The translations under genes were made by a program, and so were the position numbers. DNA of 64,000 nt from Qipengyuania aestuarii (GTDB lineage Bacteria > Pseudomonadota > Alphaproteobacteria > Sphingomonadales > Sphingomonadaceae): assembly GCF_019711535.1 (NCBI RefSeq), contig NZ_JAIGNP010000001.1, positions 744,001 through 808,000 of the forward strand, given 5' to 3'. Below, piece by piece: positions 7,623 to 17,281 of this stretch. Positions within the stretch are counted from its first letter, which is position 1. Each line of letters starts with the position of its first letter. The notes under the pieces are model-generated. The model was given only the letters and a program-made list of their open reading frames with translations, had not been told where the DNA came from and ran no database searches.

Positions 7623-8509
7623 GCCAATTCGAACTGACGCTGACGCCGACTACCCACGATCTGGGCCAGTTTCAGGTGCGCCGCGTGCTGCCCTCCAAGC
7701 AGCGCAGCATGGTGGGGCCCTTCATTTTCATCGACCAGTTCGGCCCGGCGCAGCTGGATCTCGGCGCCGGGATGGATGTGCGGCCGCATCCGCATATCAA
7801 TCTTGCCACCGTCACATGGCTGTTCGAAGGCGCCATCGACCACCGCGACAGCCTGGGCAGTTTCTCGACCATCAGGCCAGGGCAGGTCAATCTGATGACG
7901 GCGGGCAAGGGGATCGTGCATTCAGAACGCTCGCCGCAAGAAGAACGCGAAGCCGGCCCTAAGCTTTATGGCATGCAGACCTGGCTCGCCCTGCCCGATG
8001 GGAAGGAAGAAACCGACCCGGCGTTCGAAGCCGTGTCGGACCTGCCGGTGATCGAGGATGGTCGGGCAAAGGCCATCGTCATCATGGGCGAATTATGGGG
8101 CGAGCGGGCGCCCGTCACCACTTATGCCGACACGATCTATGCCGAAATCGTGCTGGGCGCAGGCGGCGCGATCCCGCTAGAAGACGATGCCGACGAACGC
8201 GCGGTGATGCTGGTGGGCGGCGAGGCGAATGTCGATGGGCACGCGCTCAAGCTTTATGAACTCGCGGTACTTCAGCCAAGCCGCGACATGACGCTGGAGA
8301 GCAAGAGCGGAGCGCGGGTCGTGCTGCTTGGCGGCGAGGCTTTCCAGACCGAGCGCCATGCTTGGTGGAACTTCGTCAGCTCCAGCCGCGAGCGCATACA
8401 GCAGGCGAAAGAGGACTGGCGCAATGGCCGCTTCCCCGAAGTTCCGCAGGACAATGACGAGCGCATCCCGCTGCCCGACGGCGCGCCCAAGACCGTCACC
8501 TATCCCTGA
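7619..8509 (+). CDS. Pirin family protein
   Basis: A bicupin of 296 residues. The N-terminal cupin carries the metal-binding pattern RPHPHINLATVTW and, further on, KGIVHSERSP, matching the iron-binding His/Glu set of pirins. The C-terminal pirin_C segment is present (LYELAVLQPS to ARVVLLGGEAF). Bacterial pirins include quercetinase-like dioxygenases and redox-responsive proteins; activity cannot be assigned here. The start overlaps the GST stop as ATGA. It converges on the DUF2332 gene with a 43-bp gap and no convincing terminator. Confidence 0.9.
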   Translation: MSQFELTLTPTTHDLGQFQVRRVLPSKQRSMVGPFIFIDQFGPAQLDLGAGMDVRPHPHINLATVTWLFEGAIDHRDSLGSFSTIRPGQVNLMTAGKGIVHSERSPQEEREAGPKLYGMQTWLALPDGKEETDPAFEAVSDLPVIEDGRAKAIVIMGELWGERAPVTTYADTIYAEIVLGAGGAIPLEDDADERAVMLVGGEANVDGHALKLYELAVLQPSRDMTLESKSGARVVLLGGEAFQTERHAWWNFVSSSRERIQQAKEDWRNGRFPEVPQDNDERIPLPDGAPKTVTYP

Positions 8510-8552
8510 ACGTCGGCACGGGTGAGTTGCAGGCTGGCCGGACGCGGAATGC

Positions 8553-9617
8553 TCAGGCCAGCCATTCGACCCACGCGCCATGCGGGTGGGCATTGGCGAG
8601 GTGGACCGCCTCTTCGCCGCCGGGCCAGTAACGGACCTTCAATTCATGCGCGAAAGTCTCGCGATTGGTCTCGAGCGAGATAAGCGCCAGCGGCTTGTCC
8701 TTCGTCGCTTGTTCGCCCGCCCCCTCCAGCGTTTCCTCGATACGGTCCTGAGTCAGATCGGGCAGATACTGCCACATGATCGAGTGCGCGAGAACGCGGG
8801 TAACGCCTGCGTCCTGCGGCTTGGCCAGCTCCTTTTCCACCCAGTCGCCGGCATCCATCCGCTCGATTTCCGGCGGCATCCGTGTAGCCAAAGCGATGGC
8901 GGCGTCGATCCTCGCCATGCGCCCCGTCGCTTCAGGCCAGACATAGCTCTTGAGGCGCAGCGCCTGTCCCTCGTCGGTCAGGTCGACCGGGGCAATGTCG
9001 CTGCCTCGTGCGTCGACCAATCCGATCTCTGTCGCCGGCGGAGGCGCGCCGCGCCATTCCGGCGCGATCCGCATGCGGCTCGCGCCTGGACCGGTGGTGA
9101 CTCCGCCTAGATCATAGTGATAACGGCCCAGCATGGTGTTGATACCCGCGCTCGCTCCGATTTCGAGCCATTCGAACTGCGCAGTGGTTCGCCCGTCGGC
9201 GAGCCACAGCAGCGCCGCGGCAAAACTGGACGAGCGCCCCGCCTCGTTCGTCTGGGGCGGCCCATCGAGCCAGGGCATGAGCTGGAAATCATGCGTTTCT
9301 ACGATTTCGCGGACCAGCGCATCGACCTGCTCTTGCGCAGGCATCCGCCCGGCGTAGACATCTTCCAGCCGCGGCTCTTCGCCGGTCAGCAACAAATTGT
9401 GCAGGCCCGCAGCGATGCGCAGCGGCATGGCATCGCGCAAGGACAGCCCCTGCCATGCGAAGATCCGCCGCGCTGTCGCCGCCGTGCTGTCTTCCAGCGC
9501 CAGCAGTGCGCGCACGACCTGTGCCGTGCCGGGAGCGCCTGCTTTTTGCGCGTGGTTCGCCTGCCATTCGATCGCTTCCGCCACCGAAACGGTATCCATC
9601 ACTGCGCCGTTTGCCAT
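8553..9617 (-). CDS. DUF2332 domain-containing protein
   Basis: A 354-residue protein matching DUF2332 by its typical blocks: an N-terminal [15 protein letters not shown], a central [23 protein letters not shown] and a C-terminal [13 protein letters not shown]. The central glycine-rich block looks like a Rossmann-type cofactor loop, so a methyltransferase-like fold is possible, but no function is established. ATG 9617 has AAAGGG about 8 nt upstream; ATG 9599 (MDTVSV) is an alternative. It is divergent from hisG with only 44 bp between start codons, so the promoters overlap. Confidence 0.82.
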   Translation of the reverse strand: MANGAVMDTVSVAEAIEWQANHAQKAGAPGTAQVVRALLALEDSTAATARRIFAWQGLSLRDAMPLRIAAGLHNLLLTGEEPRLEDVYAGRMPAQEQVDALVREIVETHDFQLMPWLDGPPQTNEAGRSSSFAAALLWLADGRTTAQFEWLEIGASAGINTMLGRYHYDLGGVTTGPGASRMRIAPEWRGAPPPATEIGLVDARGSDIAPVDLTDEGQALRLKSYVWPEATGRMARIDAAIALATRMPPEIERMDAGDWVEKELAKPQDAGVTRVLAHSIMWQYLPDLTQDRIEETLEGAGEQATKDKPLALISLETNRETFAHELKVRYWPGGEEAVHLANAHPHGAWVEWLA

Positions 9618-9661
9618 ATTCGTTGCCCTTTCGGCTCCATATCCCTATCTGCCGCCACGCA

Positions 9662-10315
9662 ATGACAGACAGTCTTACCTTCGCCATTCCCAAGGGGCGC
9701 ATCCTCGATGAGGCGCTGCCCGTGATGGCACGCGCGGGCGTCGTGCCGGAAGATGCCTTTCACGACAAGGCGAACCGTTCGCTGACCTTCGCGACCACCC
9801 GAGACGACATGCGCCTGATCCGCGTGCGCGCCTTCGACGTGGCGACTTTCGTGGCGCATGGCGCGGCGCAATTGGGCATTGTCGGTTCGGACGTAATCGA
9901 GGAATTCGACTATGCCGAGCTATATGCTCCGGTCGATCTCGACATCGGCCACTGCCACCTCGCCGTGGCCGAACCCAAGGGTGCCAGCGCGACCAATGGC
10001 GCGAGCCATCTGCGCGTGGCGACCAAGTACCCGAACCTCACCCGCCGCCATTTCGAGCGCCAGGGCATCCAGGCTGAATGCGTGAAGCTGAACGGCGCGA
10101 TGGAAATTGCCCCGGAACTGGGCCTCGCGGGACGGATTGTCGACCTCGTCTCAAGCGGGCAGACGCTGAAGGAAAACGGGCTGGTCGAAACCGGCCATAT
10201 CATGGACATCACCGCGCGGCTGATCGTCAACCGTGCCGCGCTCAAGACCGATCCGCGGGTTTCCGCCCTCGTCGAGGCTTTCCGCGCCGATAGCGAACAG
10301 AGGAGCGCCGCCTGA
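9662..10315 (+). CDS. hisG: ATP phosphoribosyltransferase catalytic subunit, short form
   Basis: Catalyses the first step of histidine synthesis, joining ATP and PRPP. At 217 residues it is the short form (HisG-S), which lacks the C-terminal regulatory domain and needs the HisRS-like partner HisZ. No hisZ lies in this window. The PRPP loop is visible as [15 protein letters not shown], and the N-terminal block is [18 protein letters not shown] 9662 was chosen because the family starts at IPKGR; the open frame upstream is a shadow of the opposite-strand gene. Its stop shares one base with the hisD start (TGATG). Confidence 0.97.
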   Translation: MTDSLTFAIPKGRILDEALPVMARAGVVPEDAFHDKANRSLTFATTRDDMRLIRVRAFDVATFVAHGAAQLGIVGSDVIEEFDYAELYAPVDLDIGHCHLAVAEPKGASATNGASHLRVATKYPNLTRRHFERQGIQAECVKLNGAMEIAPELGLAGRIVDLVSSGQTLKENGLVETGHIMDITARLIVNRAALKTDPRVSALVEAFRADSEQRSAA

Positions 10316-11604
10316 TGCAGCTTCTTCGCACGAGTGACGCGGACTTCGAAACCAAGTTCGCCAAAATCGTCCGCGACCGCCGCGAAAGCGATGCACAGGT
10401 CGGGCGCGACGTGTCCGCCATTCTGAACGAAGTGCGCGAGCGCGGCGACGGGGCACTGGTGGAATACACGCGCCGGTTCGACCAGCACAATCTGTCAAGC
10501 GATGCGGACTGGTCGATTTCGAAAGAGGCCTGCCGCGCCGCTTATGACGGGTTGGAGCCGGACTTGCGCGAGGCGCTGGAAACAGCCGCCGCCCGCATCC
10601 GCGCCTATCACGAAGGCCAGTTGCCCGAAGACCGCGACTATACCGACGATATCGGCATGCGTCTCGGCGCGCGGTGGGGTGCGGTGGAGGCAGCCGGACT
10701 TTACGTGCCGGGTGGTCGCGCATCCTATCCCTCCTCGCTGCTGATGAACGCCATCCCGGCGAAGGTCGCGGGTGTCGAGCGTCTGGTGGTCACGACCCCC
10801 ACCCCCAAAGGCGAGATGAACGACCTCGTCCTCGCCGCTGCGCACATTGCGGGCGTCGACGAGATCTACCGCGTCGGCGGAGCGCAGGCCGTCGCTGCCA
10901 TGGCCTACGGGACCGAACGGATCGCGCGCGTCGATGTCGTGGTCGGTCCGGGCAATGCCTGGGTGGCAGAAGCCAAACGCCAGCTTTACGGCGTGGTCGG
11001 TATCGACATGGTTGCTGGACCAAGCGAAATCCTGGTGATCGCCGACAAGGACAACGATCCCGAATGGCTGGCTGCCGATCTGCTCAGCCAGGCCGAGCAT
11101 GACCCGACCAGCCAGTCCATCCTGATCACCGACGACCGTGGCCTGGCGAACCGGGTCATGGACCAGATCGATCTGGAATTTCTCAAGCTGCCGACGGCCA
11201 AGACCGCGAGGCAAAGCTGGGACGACCACGGGCTGGTCGTGCTGGTCGACACTCTCGACGAAACCCCGGCGCTGTCGGACCGCCTCGCTGCCGAACATGT
11301 CGAGATCGCCACTGCCGATCCCGAGGCGATTTTCAAACAGTTGCGCCATGCCGGCAGCGTATTTCTCGGCCGGATGACTCCCGAAGCCGTGGGCGACTAT
11401 ATCGCTGGGCCGAACCATGTCCTTCCCACCGGTCGCCGCGCGCGTTTCGCCAGCGGTCTCTCCGTGCTCGACTTCATGAAGCGCACCAGCTTCATCGGCG
11501 CGTCCGAAGCTGCCTTGAAAGCCATCGGTCCTGCCGCCGTGCGCCTGGCCGAGGCAGAAGGCCTCCCCGCGCACGCCCTGTCCATTTCTAGGAGGCTTTC
11601 GTGA
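10315..11604 (+). CDS. hisD: Histidinol dehydrogenase
   Basis: A zinc enzyme that oxidises L-histidinol to histidine in two NAD-dependent steps. It has 429 residues, full length for the family. Visible signatures are GAVEAAGLYVPGGRASYPSS, GPSEILVIAD, the zinc-ligand region QAEHDPTSQS and GPNHVLPTGRRARF. It is coupled to hisG by TGATG and to nusB by a GTGA overlap. The hisG-hisD-nusB order suggests co-expression of histidine synthesis with a growth-related factor. Confidence 0.98.
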   Translation: MQLLRTSDADFETKFAKIVRDRRESDAQVGRDVSAILNEVRERGDGALVEYTRRFDQHNLSSDADWSISKEACRAAYDGLEPDLREALETAAARIRAYHEGQLPEDRDYTDDIGMRLGARWGAVEAAGLYVPGGRASYPSSLLMNAIPAKVAGVERLVVTTPTPKGEMNDLVLAAAHIAGVDEIYRVGGAQAVAAMAYGTERIARVDVVVGPGNAWVAEAKRQLYGVVGIDMVAGPSEILVIADKDNDPEWLAADLLSQAEHDPTSQSILITDDRGLANRVMDQIDLEFLKLPTAKTARQSWDDHGLVVLVDTLDETPALSDRLAAEHVEIATADPEAIFKQLRHAGSVFLGRMTPEAVGDYIAGPNHVLPTGRRARFASGLSVLDFMKRTSFIGASEAALKAIGPAAVRLAEAEGLPAHALSISRRLS

Positions 11605-12053
11605 GCCAGAATCCCCGCAGCCAGTCGCGTAGCGCTGCCCGCCTCGGTGCCGTACAGGCGCTTTATCAGCAGCAGATGGAAGGCACCAAGACCATCCGGC
11701 TGCTCGATGAATTCCACCAGCACCGTTTGGGCAAGGTGATCGAGGACGAAGAATACGCCGAGGCCGATGTCGCCTTCTTCGACGATGTGGTGAAAGGCGT
11801 CGATGCCCGCCGGGATGAAATCGACGACCTCCTGATCGCGCGCCTCGCATCCGGCTGGACGCTGGCCCGCCTCGACAAGACGATGCTGCAAATCCTGCGC
11901 GCGGGAACTTACGAATTGCTTGCGCGCAACGATGTGCCCAAGGCGGCAGCCATCAGCGAATACGTCGACGTCGCCAAAGCCTTCTTCGACGATCGCGAAG
12001 CCAAGTTCGTCAATGGCATTCTCGATGCGGTAGCCAAGGAAATAGGACGCTGA
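11601..12053 (+). CDS. nusB: Transcription antitermination factor NusB
   Basis: A 150-residue RNA-binding protein that, with NusE (S10), binds boxA for rRNA antitermination. Family blocks are SRSAARLGAVQALYQQ at the N-terminus and RAGTYELLARNDVPKAAAISEYVDVAKAFFDDREAKFVNGILD at the C-terminus (read as adjoining motifs). The start is a GTG overlapping the hisD stop as GTGA, with an AGGAGG-like sequence just upstream at the end of hisD. Its stop TGA overlaps the probable CTG start of thiL. Confidence 0.97.
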   Translation: MSQNPRSQSRSAARLGAVQALYQQQMEGTKTIRLLDEFHQHRLGKVIEDEEYAEADVAFFDDVVKGVDARRDEIDDLLIARLASGWTLARLDKTMLQILRAGTYELLARNDVPKAAAISEYVDVAKAFFDDREAKFVNGILDAVAKEIGR

Positions 12054-12913
12054 ACGAAGCCGAATTCATCTCTTCCCTTCGCGCGCTTGCGAGCCATCGG
12101 GCCGCGCGCGGGCTGGAAGACGATGCTGCGGTGCTCTGGTTCGGAGGCGAATCCCTTGTCCTGACGCACGATACCCTGGTGGATGGAGTGCACATCCTCG
12201 AAGGACAGGACCCGGCGGACATTGCTTGGAAGCTTGTCGCAGTGAACCTCTCCGATCTGGCCGCCAAGGGCGCCGAGCCAGTGGGCGTTCTGATTTCCCA
12301 CATGCTGGGAATGGACGACCATCGTTTCGTGGCTGGCCTCGATGAAATTCTGAACGCGTTCGATGTCCCGCTGCTTGGCGGAGATACCGTCAGGGCGGAG
12401 GGCAGGCGCGTCTGGGGGTGCACCGCGATCGGGCGCGCCATGCACACACCTGTCCCCTCGCGGTCCGGCGCCACACGGGGTGATGTCGTCTATCTGGGTG
12501 GCCGGATCGGAATGGCCTTGTTGGGTTACGAAGCGATGCGAGACGACACGGATGGCGATGACCGCGCCTATCGCCGTCCGGTCCCGCAGCTGGAACTTGG
12601 ACAGGCGCTTGCTCCGCACGTGTCGGCGATGATGGACGTTTCGGATGGCCTGTTGCTCGATGCATCCCGAATTGCCGCCGCCAGCAAGGTGACCCTGGCG
12701 CTCGATCAGGCCAGGATCGCTCTGCTGGCGCCGGAGGGGCGCCTCGACGACGCGATGAGATGGGGCGACGATTACGTGCTGCTATGCACCGGGCCCGCAG
12801 GGTTGGAGAGCGATTACGCGGTAACTGCAATCGGCGAAGTGCGTGATCAATCCGCCGATCCGGTCCTTCTCGACGGCGTCCCGCCGTCCGGCTCTCTGGG
12901 TTACACGCACTGA
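12050..12913 (+). CDS. thiL: Thiamine-monophosphate kinase, probable CTG start codon
   Basis: Phosphorylates thiamine monophosphate to thiamine diphosphate. The frame encodes the expected N-terminus (NEAEFISSLRAL, then GLEDDAAVL with the metal-binding Asp pair), followed by LVLTHDTLVDGVHIL, ADIAWKLVAVNLSDLAAKGA and MMDVSDGLLLDASRI. None of ATG, GTG or TTG occurs in frame between the nusB end and GTG 12131, and that GTG lies after the essential DDAAV motif. CTG at 12050 overlaps the nusB stop as CTGA, exactly where an ATGA would be expected. I therefore call 287 residues from CTG. A sequencing error or a decayed start are alternatives. Confidence 0.85.
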   Translation: MNEAEFISSLRALASHRAARGLEDDAAVLWFGGESLVLTHDTLVDGVHILEGQDPADIAWKLVAVNLSDLAAKGAEPVGVLISHMLGMDDHRFVAGLDEILNAFDVPLLGGDTVRAEGRRVWGCTAIGRAMHTPVPSRSGATRGDVVYLGGRIGMALLGYEAMRDDTDGDDRAYRRPVPQLELGQALAPHVSAMMDVSDGLLLDASRIAAASKVTLALDQARIALLAPEGRLDDAMRWGDDYVLLCTGPAGLESDYAVTAIGEVRDQSADPVLLDGVPPSGSLGYTH

Positions 12914-13057
12914 CATTGCTCAGGACCTGATCGGCACTTTAGGATCGCTGCGCGGCAAGGCCCTTGCCAGCAATTCCATGCCGCCTATACCTTCCTGCCA
13001 CGCTACGCCGGTGTCTCCCACCGGAAGCGAAACATATAAGCAGGAGGGGAGAGTTTC

Positions 13058-15211
13058 GTGGATCTAGTAATCATATCCATCGTGTTGGGCTTACTGGCCA
13101 TCGTGTACGGTTTCGTCACCAGTCGCCAGGTACTCGCCGCAGGGGCAGGCAATGAACGGATGCAGGAGATCGCCGCAGCGATCCAGGAAGGCGCGCAGGC
13201 CTATCTCAAGCGTCAGTATACGACCATCGCCATCGTCGGCGTGGTTGTCGCAGTGCTGGTGTTTCTCTTTCTCGGTATCATTCCCGCAATCGGTTTCATC
13301 ATCGGCGCGATCCTGTCGGGCGTTGCCGGCTTCATCGGTATGAACATCTCCGTACGGTCAAACGTCCGCACCGCGGCAGCCGCGCAAAGCGGATTGCAGC
13401 AGGGACTTACCCTCGCCTTCCGCGCAGGTGCCATTACCGGTCTCCTGGTGGCCGGGCTCGCCCTCCTCGCGATCGCTGTCTTCTTCTGGTATCTTGTCGG
13501 CCCTGCCGGACATGCCGCCAACAGCCGCGAGGTGATCGACGGTCTCGTAGGCCTGGCCTTCGGCGCTTCGCTGATCTCCATCTTCGCGCGTCTGGGCGGC
13601 GGTATCTTTACCAAGGCTGCCGACGTCGGCGCCGACCTCGTCGGCAAGGTGGAAGCGGGCATTCCCGAAGACGATCCGCGCAATCCTGCGGTCATCGCCG
13701 ACAATGTGGGCGATAACGTCGGCGATTGCGCCGGCATGGCAGCCGACCTGTTCGAAACCTACGTCGTCACCGTGGGTGCGACCATGGTTCTCACCGCGCT
13801 GTTGCTGAAGGGTCTGGGCGATTTGTTGCTGCCGATGATGGCGCTCCCGCTGCTGATCGGCGGGGCGTGCATCCTGACCAGCATCATCGGTACCTATTTC
13901 GTCAAGCTGTCGAAAGGCGGCACGAACGTCATGGGCGCGATGTACAAGGGCTTCGTCATCACCGCCATCCTGTCGATTCCGCTGATCGGCGTGGCGATCC
14001 ATGTCGCGCTGGGCGGTCTGGACACGGTCATCGGCGGCGCTCCTGTCAATATCGACCCGGGTGCGCCTGTATCGGAAGAAGGCGTGTCGGAACAGGTGAA
14101 GTCGTTCACTGGCTGGGCGCTGTTCTACTGCTCCATCGTGGGTCTCGCGATCACCGGCCTGATCATCTGGATCACCGAATATTACACCGGCACCAATTAT
14201 CGCCCGGTCCGCTCGATCGCCAAGGCTTCGGAAACGGGCCACGGCACCAATGTGATCCAGGGCCTCGCCATCAGTCTGGAATCGACCGCACTGCCGACCA
14301 TCCTGATCGTGGCCGGCATCATCGTTACTTATCAGCTCGCCGGCCTGATGGGCATTGCCTATGCCGCCACCGCAATGCTGGCGCTCGCGGGCATGGTCGT
14401 GGCGCTCGATGCCTATGGCCCGGTAACGGATAATGCGGGCGGCATCGCCGAAATGGCTGGTCTCGACGATAGCGTTCGCGAAAAGACCGACCTGCTCGAC
14501 GCGGTGGGCAACACCACCAAGGCAGTGACCAAGGGCTATGCCATCGGATCGGCGGGGCTTGCCGCACTGGTGCTCTTCGCGGCCTATACCACCGATCTGG
14601 CCGAGTTCTTTCCCAATGCCGACGTCGATTTCAGCCTTGAGAACCCTTATGTAATCGTCGGCCTGCTGCTTGGCGCGCTGCTTCCTTACCTTTTCGGAGC
14701 AATGGGAATGACCGCCGTCGGCCGCGCTGCGGGCGATGTGGTGAAGGACGTGCGTGAACAGTTCGCGGGCGATGCCGGGATCATGGCCGGGACCAGCAAG
14801 CCGGATTATGCCCGCACGGTGGACCTCGTGACGAAGGCGGCCATCAAGGAGATGATCGTCCCCTCGATGCTGCCAGTGCTGGCGCCGATCGTGGTCTATT
14901 TCCTCATCACGCTCATCGCGGGTCAGGAAAACGGCTTCGCGGCTCTCGGAGCATTGCTGCTCGGGGTGATCGTCGGCGGCATCTTCGTCGCACTTTCCAT
15001 GACCGCGGGCGGCGGCGCATGGGACAATGCGAAGAAGTATATCGAAGACGGCAATCACGGCGGCAAAGGATCCGAAGCGCACAAGGCAGCCGTAACCGGA
15101 GATACGGTGGGTGATCCTTACAAGGACACGGCCGGTCCCGCCGTCAACCCGATGATCAAGATCACGAATATCGTCGCTTTGCTGCTGCTGGCTGCTCTCG
15201 CAGCTGGCTGA
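13058..15211 (+). CDS. hppA: H+-translocating pyrophosphatase, K+-independent type
   Basis: An integral membrane proton pump driven by PPi hydrolysis. It has 717 residues and about 16 helices. The catalytic loop is [35 protein letters not shown] (split across the substrate site), and the C-terminal site contains [18 protein letters not shown]. The signature [10 protein letters not shown] has Lys and Thr at the positions that are Ala and Gly in K+-dependent enzymes, which marks the K+-independent class by published family rules. The start is GTG 13058 behind AGGAGGGG. A clear terminator follows. Confidence 0.98.
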   Translation: MDLVIISIVLGLLAIVYGFVTSRQVLAAGAGNERMQEIAAAIQEGAQAYLKRQYTTIAIVGVVVAVLVFLFLGIIPAIGFIIGAILSGVAGFIGMNISVRSNVRTAAAAQSGLQQGLTLAFRAGAITGLLVAGLALLAIAVFFWYLVGPAGHAANSREVIDGLVGLAFGASLISIFARLGGGIFTKAADVGADLVGKVEAGIPEDDPRNPAVIADNVGDNVGDCAGMAADLFETYVVTVGATMVLTALLLKGLGDLLLPMMALPLLIGGACILTSIIGTYFVKLSKGGTNVMGAMYKGFVITAILSIPLIGVAIHVALGGLDTVIGGAPVNIDPGAPVSEEGVSEQVKSFTGWALFYCSIVGLAITGLIIWITEYYTGTNYRPVRSIAKASETGHGTNVIQGLAISLESTALPTILIVAGIIVTYQLAGLMGIAYAATAMLALAGMVVALDAYGPVTDNAGGIAEMAGLDDSVREKTDLLDAVGNTTKAVTKGYAIGSAGLAALVLFAAYTTDLAEFFPNADVDFSLENPYVIVGLLLGALLPYLFGAMGMTAVGRAAGDVVKDVREQFAGDAGIMAGTSKPDYARTVDLVTKAAIKEMIVPSMLPVLAPIVVYFLITLIAGQENGFAALGALLLGVIVGGIFVALSMTAGGGAWDNAKKYIEDGNHGGKGSEAHKAAVTGDTVGDPYKDTAGPAVNPMIKITNIVALLLLAALAAG

Positions 15212-15237
15212 AGCCGCGGCGAATTTAAGTGGAAACG

Positions 15238-15271
15238 GGCGGCGTGATCGGTAGTCGCGCCGCCTTTTTCT
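15238..15271 (+). terminator. Intrinsic terminator after hppA
   Basis: Seven-bp perfect stem GGCGGCG (15238-15244) / CGCCGCC (15258-15264) with a 13-nt loop, followed immediately by TTTTTCTT. It lies 27 bp after the hppA stop. Confidence 0.85.
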
Positions 15272-15312
15272 TGACCCTTGCGTAAACGGCAAGCACATCG
15301 CGCAGCGTGAAT

Positions 15313-16203
15313 ATGACAAAAACTCCAGAAGAGCTCGTTGCCGGCCTTGTCCGCCTTTTGACCGTCGAACCGGCGGGCACCCAAACCTTTACCGGCAGTC
15401 AGCAGCCCGGCGGCGTGGGAAGAGTATTCGGCGGCCAGGTGGTTGCCCAGGCTCTCCAATCCGCTCAGGCGCAGGCACCGGAAGGCATGGAAGCCCACTC
15501 GCTCCATGCCTATTTCCTGCGCGGTGGGCGCGAAGGCACAGACATCGACTATTCGGTCGCTGCCGATTTCGACGGACGCAGCTTTGCCAACAGGCGCGTC
15601 GTGGCCAGCCAGGACGGCTCGCCGATCCTGAACCTGACGGCCAGTTTCCAGCGTCCAGAAGAAGGGCTGGAGCACGAAGACAGCCCGATGCCCGATGTGG
15701 CACCACCCGAAGATCTTCCTACCGACCGGGAGATGCGGGACAAATTCCTCGCCAGCCAGAGCGATCTTTCAGAGGCCCAGCGCCGCTGGATGAGCCGCCC
15801 GAACCCGATCGAGATGCGCACGAGTGGTGAATTGCACTGGATGACTCCGGGAAAGAAGCCTCCCCGTGCCTACAGCTGGTTTCGCGCCGCTGCTCCCTTG
15901 CCGGACGATCGATCTCTGCACCGCGCCGTGATCGCATATGCGAGCGACTATACGCTGCTGGGAACGGCGGCTCTTCCGCATGGACTTAGCTGGGCCCGCA
16001 ACGAGCTTACAGGCGCCAGCCTCGACCATGCCGTGTGGTTTCATCGCCCGGCGCGGGCGGACGAATGGCTTCTCTATGCGACGCACAGCCCCTGGTCCGG
16101 CGGCGGGCGCGGCTTCAATCGCGGGCGTATTTTCAATCGCGAAGGCCAACTCGTGGCCAGCGTGGCGCAGGAAGGCGTGATACGAAAAAACCGGCGTAAC
16201 TGA
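15313..16203 (+). CDS. tesB: Acyl-CoA thioesterase II
   Basis: A double hot-dog thioesterase of 296 residues that cleaves acyl-CoA to free fatty acid and CoA. Family blocks are RVFGGQVVAQALQSA, AHSLHAYFLRGG, RRVVASQDGSPILNL, YASDYTLLGTA, SLDHAVWFHRP and WLLYATHSPWSGGGRGF. The Asp/Thr/Gln catalytic set of TesB is compatible with the Asp of YASDYTLL and the downstream SLDHAVWFH block. ATG 15313 was preferred over GTG 15307 (two codons longer). It stands alone between the hppA terminator and a convergent phytase operon. Confidence 0.94.
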   Translation: MTKTPEELVAGLVRLLTVEPAGTQTFTGSQQPGGVGRVFGGQVVAQALQSAQAQAPEGMEAHSLHAYFLRGGREGTDIDYSVAADFDGRSFANRRVVASQDGSPILNLTASFQRPEEGLEHEDSPMPDVAPPEDLPTDREMRDKFLASQSDLSEAQRRWMSRPNPIEMRTSGELHWMTPGKKPPRAYSWFRAAAPLPDDRSLHRAVIAYASDYTLLGTAALPHGLSWARNELTGASLDHAVWFHRPARADEWLLYATHSPWSGGGRGFNRGRIFNREGQLVASVAQEGVIRKNRRN

Positions 16204-16219
16204 TCAGTCGCGCCGGTTT
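16184..16219 (-). terminator. Intrinsic terminator of the phytase operon, overlapping the tesB stop
   Basis: Perfect 9-bp stem AAACCGGCG (16188-16196) / CGCCGGTTT (16211-16219) with a 14-nt loop containing the palindrome ACTGATCAGT. Read on the minus strand the stem runs into TTTTTT (plus-strand A-run 16184-16189), a good terminator for the phytase transcript. On the plus strand only a short T-run follows. The tesB stop codon lies inside the loop. Confidence 0.72.
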
Positions 16220-16240
16220 CGAAATGCGTCAGTGCCGGGA

Positions 16241-17281
16241 TCAGCGCTTGAGCGCGTCCATCACCTCGGCCCATGATACCAGTTTGAAGTTCTGCGCCTC
16301 GGGCTCGTTCTGCCCGTCCTGAGCGATGAACAGGCCGCCGGGATAAAGCGACCCGAAGCTGCCGGATGCAAGCTCGATACCGTCAGTTTCCTCGGTGCTG
16401 CCGAATTGGTCTGATGCGATGCGAAAACGGCCCACGGGTGTCATCTCCGGCAATTGATACACTGCATATGTGTTATCGCCCTGGCTCGAGGCCACGACCA
16501 TGCCACCCTTCTCTCCTTCGGGGAAAAGCGCAAGCCCTTCTACGTCGGCCACAAGCATGCGATTATCGACGCGGGCCATCAGGCGCTTGCTGGCGTCGAT
16601 ATCGGCTGCTGCAGTATCGAAAGCCCAGATACCCGCTGCTTCCTCGCCGACATACAGGATATTCGTCCGGTCATCGAAAACGCAGCCTTCTGGCTGGCTG
16701 GCGACCGTGCCGATCACGGCCGACTGACCGGTGATCTGCGAACCTGCCGTATTCAGTACGGTCCGATAGATCGTCCCTTCCTTGGGCGCGCTGTAGACGG
16801 TAACCGAGCCATCCGCGGCTGCCCTGGCGATGCAGATCCCATATCCCTCGCCCGGACCGACGGCGATCCGTCCAGCGGGCGACAACACGCCGGTGTCGCG
16901 GTCGAGGAAGGAGAGACTGACATGCGCGGTCAGCGGATCGCTCCGATCGCTGGCGGCCACCAGGATCCGGCCATCGGCAAGCTCTGCCAAGGCGACATTG
17001 TTGAGACCGCCTTGCTCCAGGAACGACAGCTGACGACCCTGCAGGTCATAGACGTGGAGACCCGCCTTCTTGTCGGTCCCCACGATGAGGCTCTGTTCCG
17101 GGTTCGCCGCATTGCGCCAGATCGCCGGATCGTCCGCAGCGTCTTCATTGGCAGTCCCCACCGGCGCCGTCTCCGCTTTCGCGAACACGGCTACCGCCGG
17201 ATCTCCCTGGATCGGGACCGTGGCACAAGCGCTCGCAAGCCCAAGCGATCCCAGGGCGAGAATGTGAATTGGCCGCAGCAT
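16241..17281 (-). CDS. Phytase, beta-propeller type
   Basis: An exported enzyme that releases phosphate from phytate. It has 346 residues. The N-terminal signal sequence ends in ASACAT, which could be a lipobox or an ordinary cleavage site. The propeller pattern is clear: ANEDAADDPAIWRNAANPEQSL, VGTDKKAGLHVYDLQG, ASDRSD, GEGYGIC, QPEGCVFDD, YVGEEAAGIWAF, ADVEGLALF and VASSQGDNTYAVY, with the Asp/Glu calcium ligands expected of the family. Its ATG shares one base with the stop of the upstream TonB receptor (TGATG), so receptor and enzyme are co-translated. A terminator follows. Confidence 0.93.
   Translation of the reverse strand: MLRPIHILALGSLGLASACATVPIQGDPAVAVFAKAETAPVGTANEDAADDPAIWRNAANPEQSLIVGTDKKAGLHVYDLQGRQLSFLEQGGLNNVALAELADGRILVAASDRSDPLTAHVSLSFLDRDTGVLSPAGRIAVGPGEGYGICIARAAADGSVTVYSAPKEGTIYRTVLNTAGSQITGQSAVIGTVASQPEGCVFDDRTNILYVGEEAAGIWAFDTAAADIDASKRLMARVDNRMLVADVEGLALFPEGEKGGMVVASSQGDNTYAVYQLPEMTPVGRFRIASDQFGSTEETDGIELASGSFGSLYPGGLFIAQDGQNEPEAQNFKLVSWAEVMDALKR

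Noticed and set aside
13358..15319. 653-residue open frame antisense to hppA
   Set aside because: It is a GC-bias shadow of a certain gene and its composition (rich in Arg, His, Asp, Gln) is typical of antisense frames.
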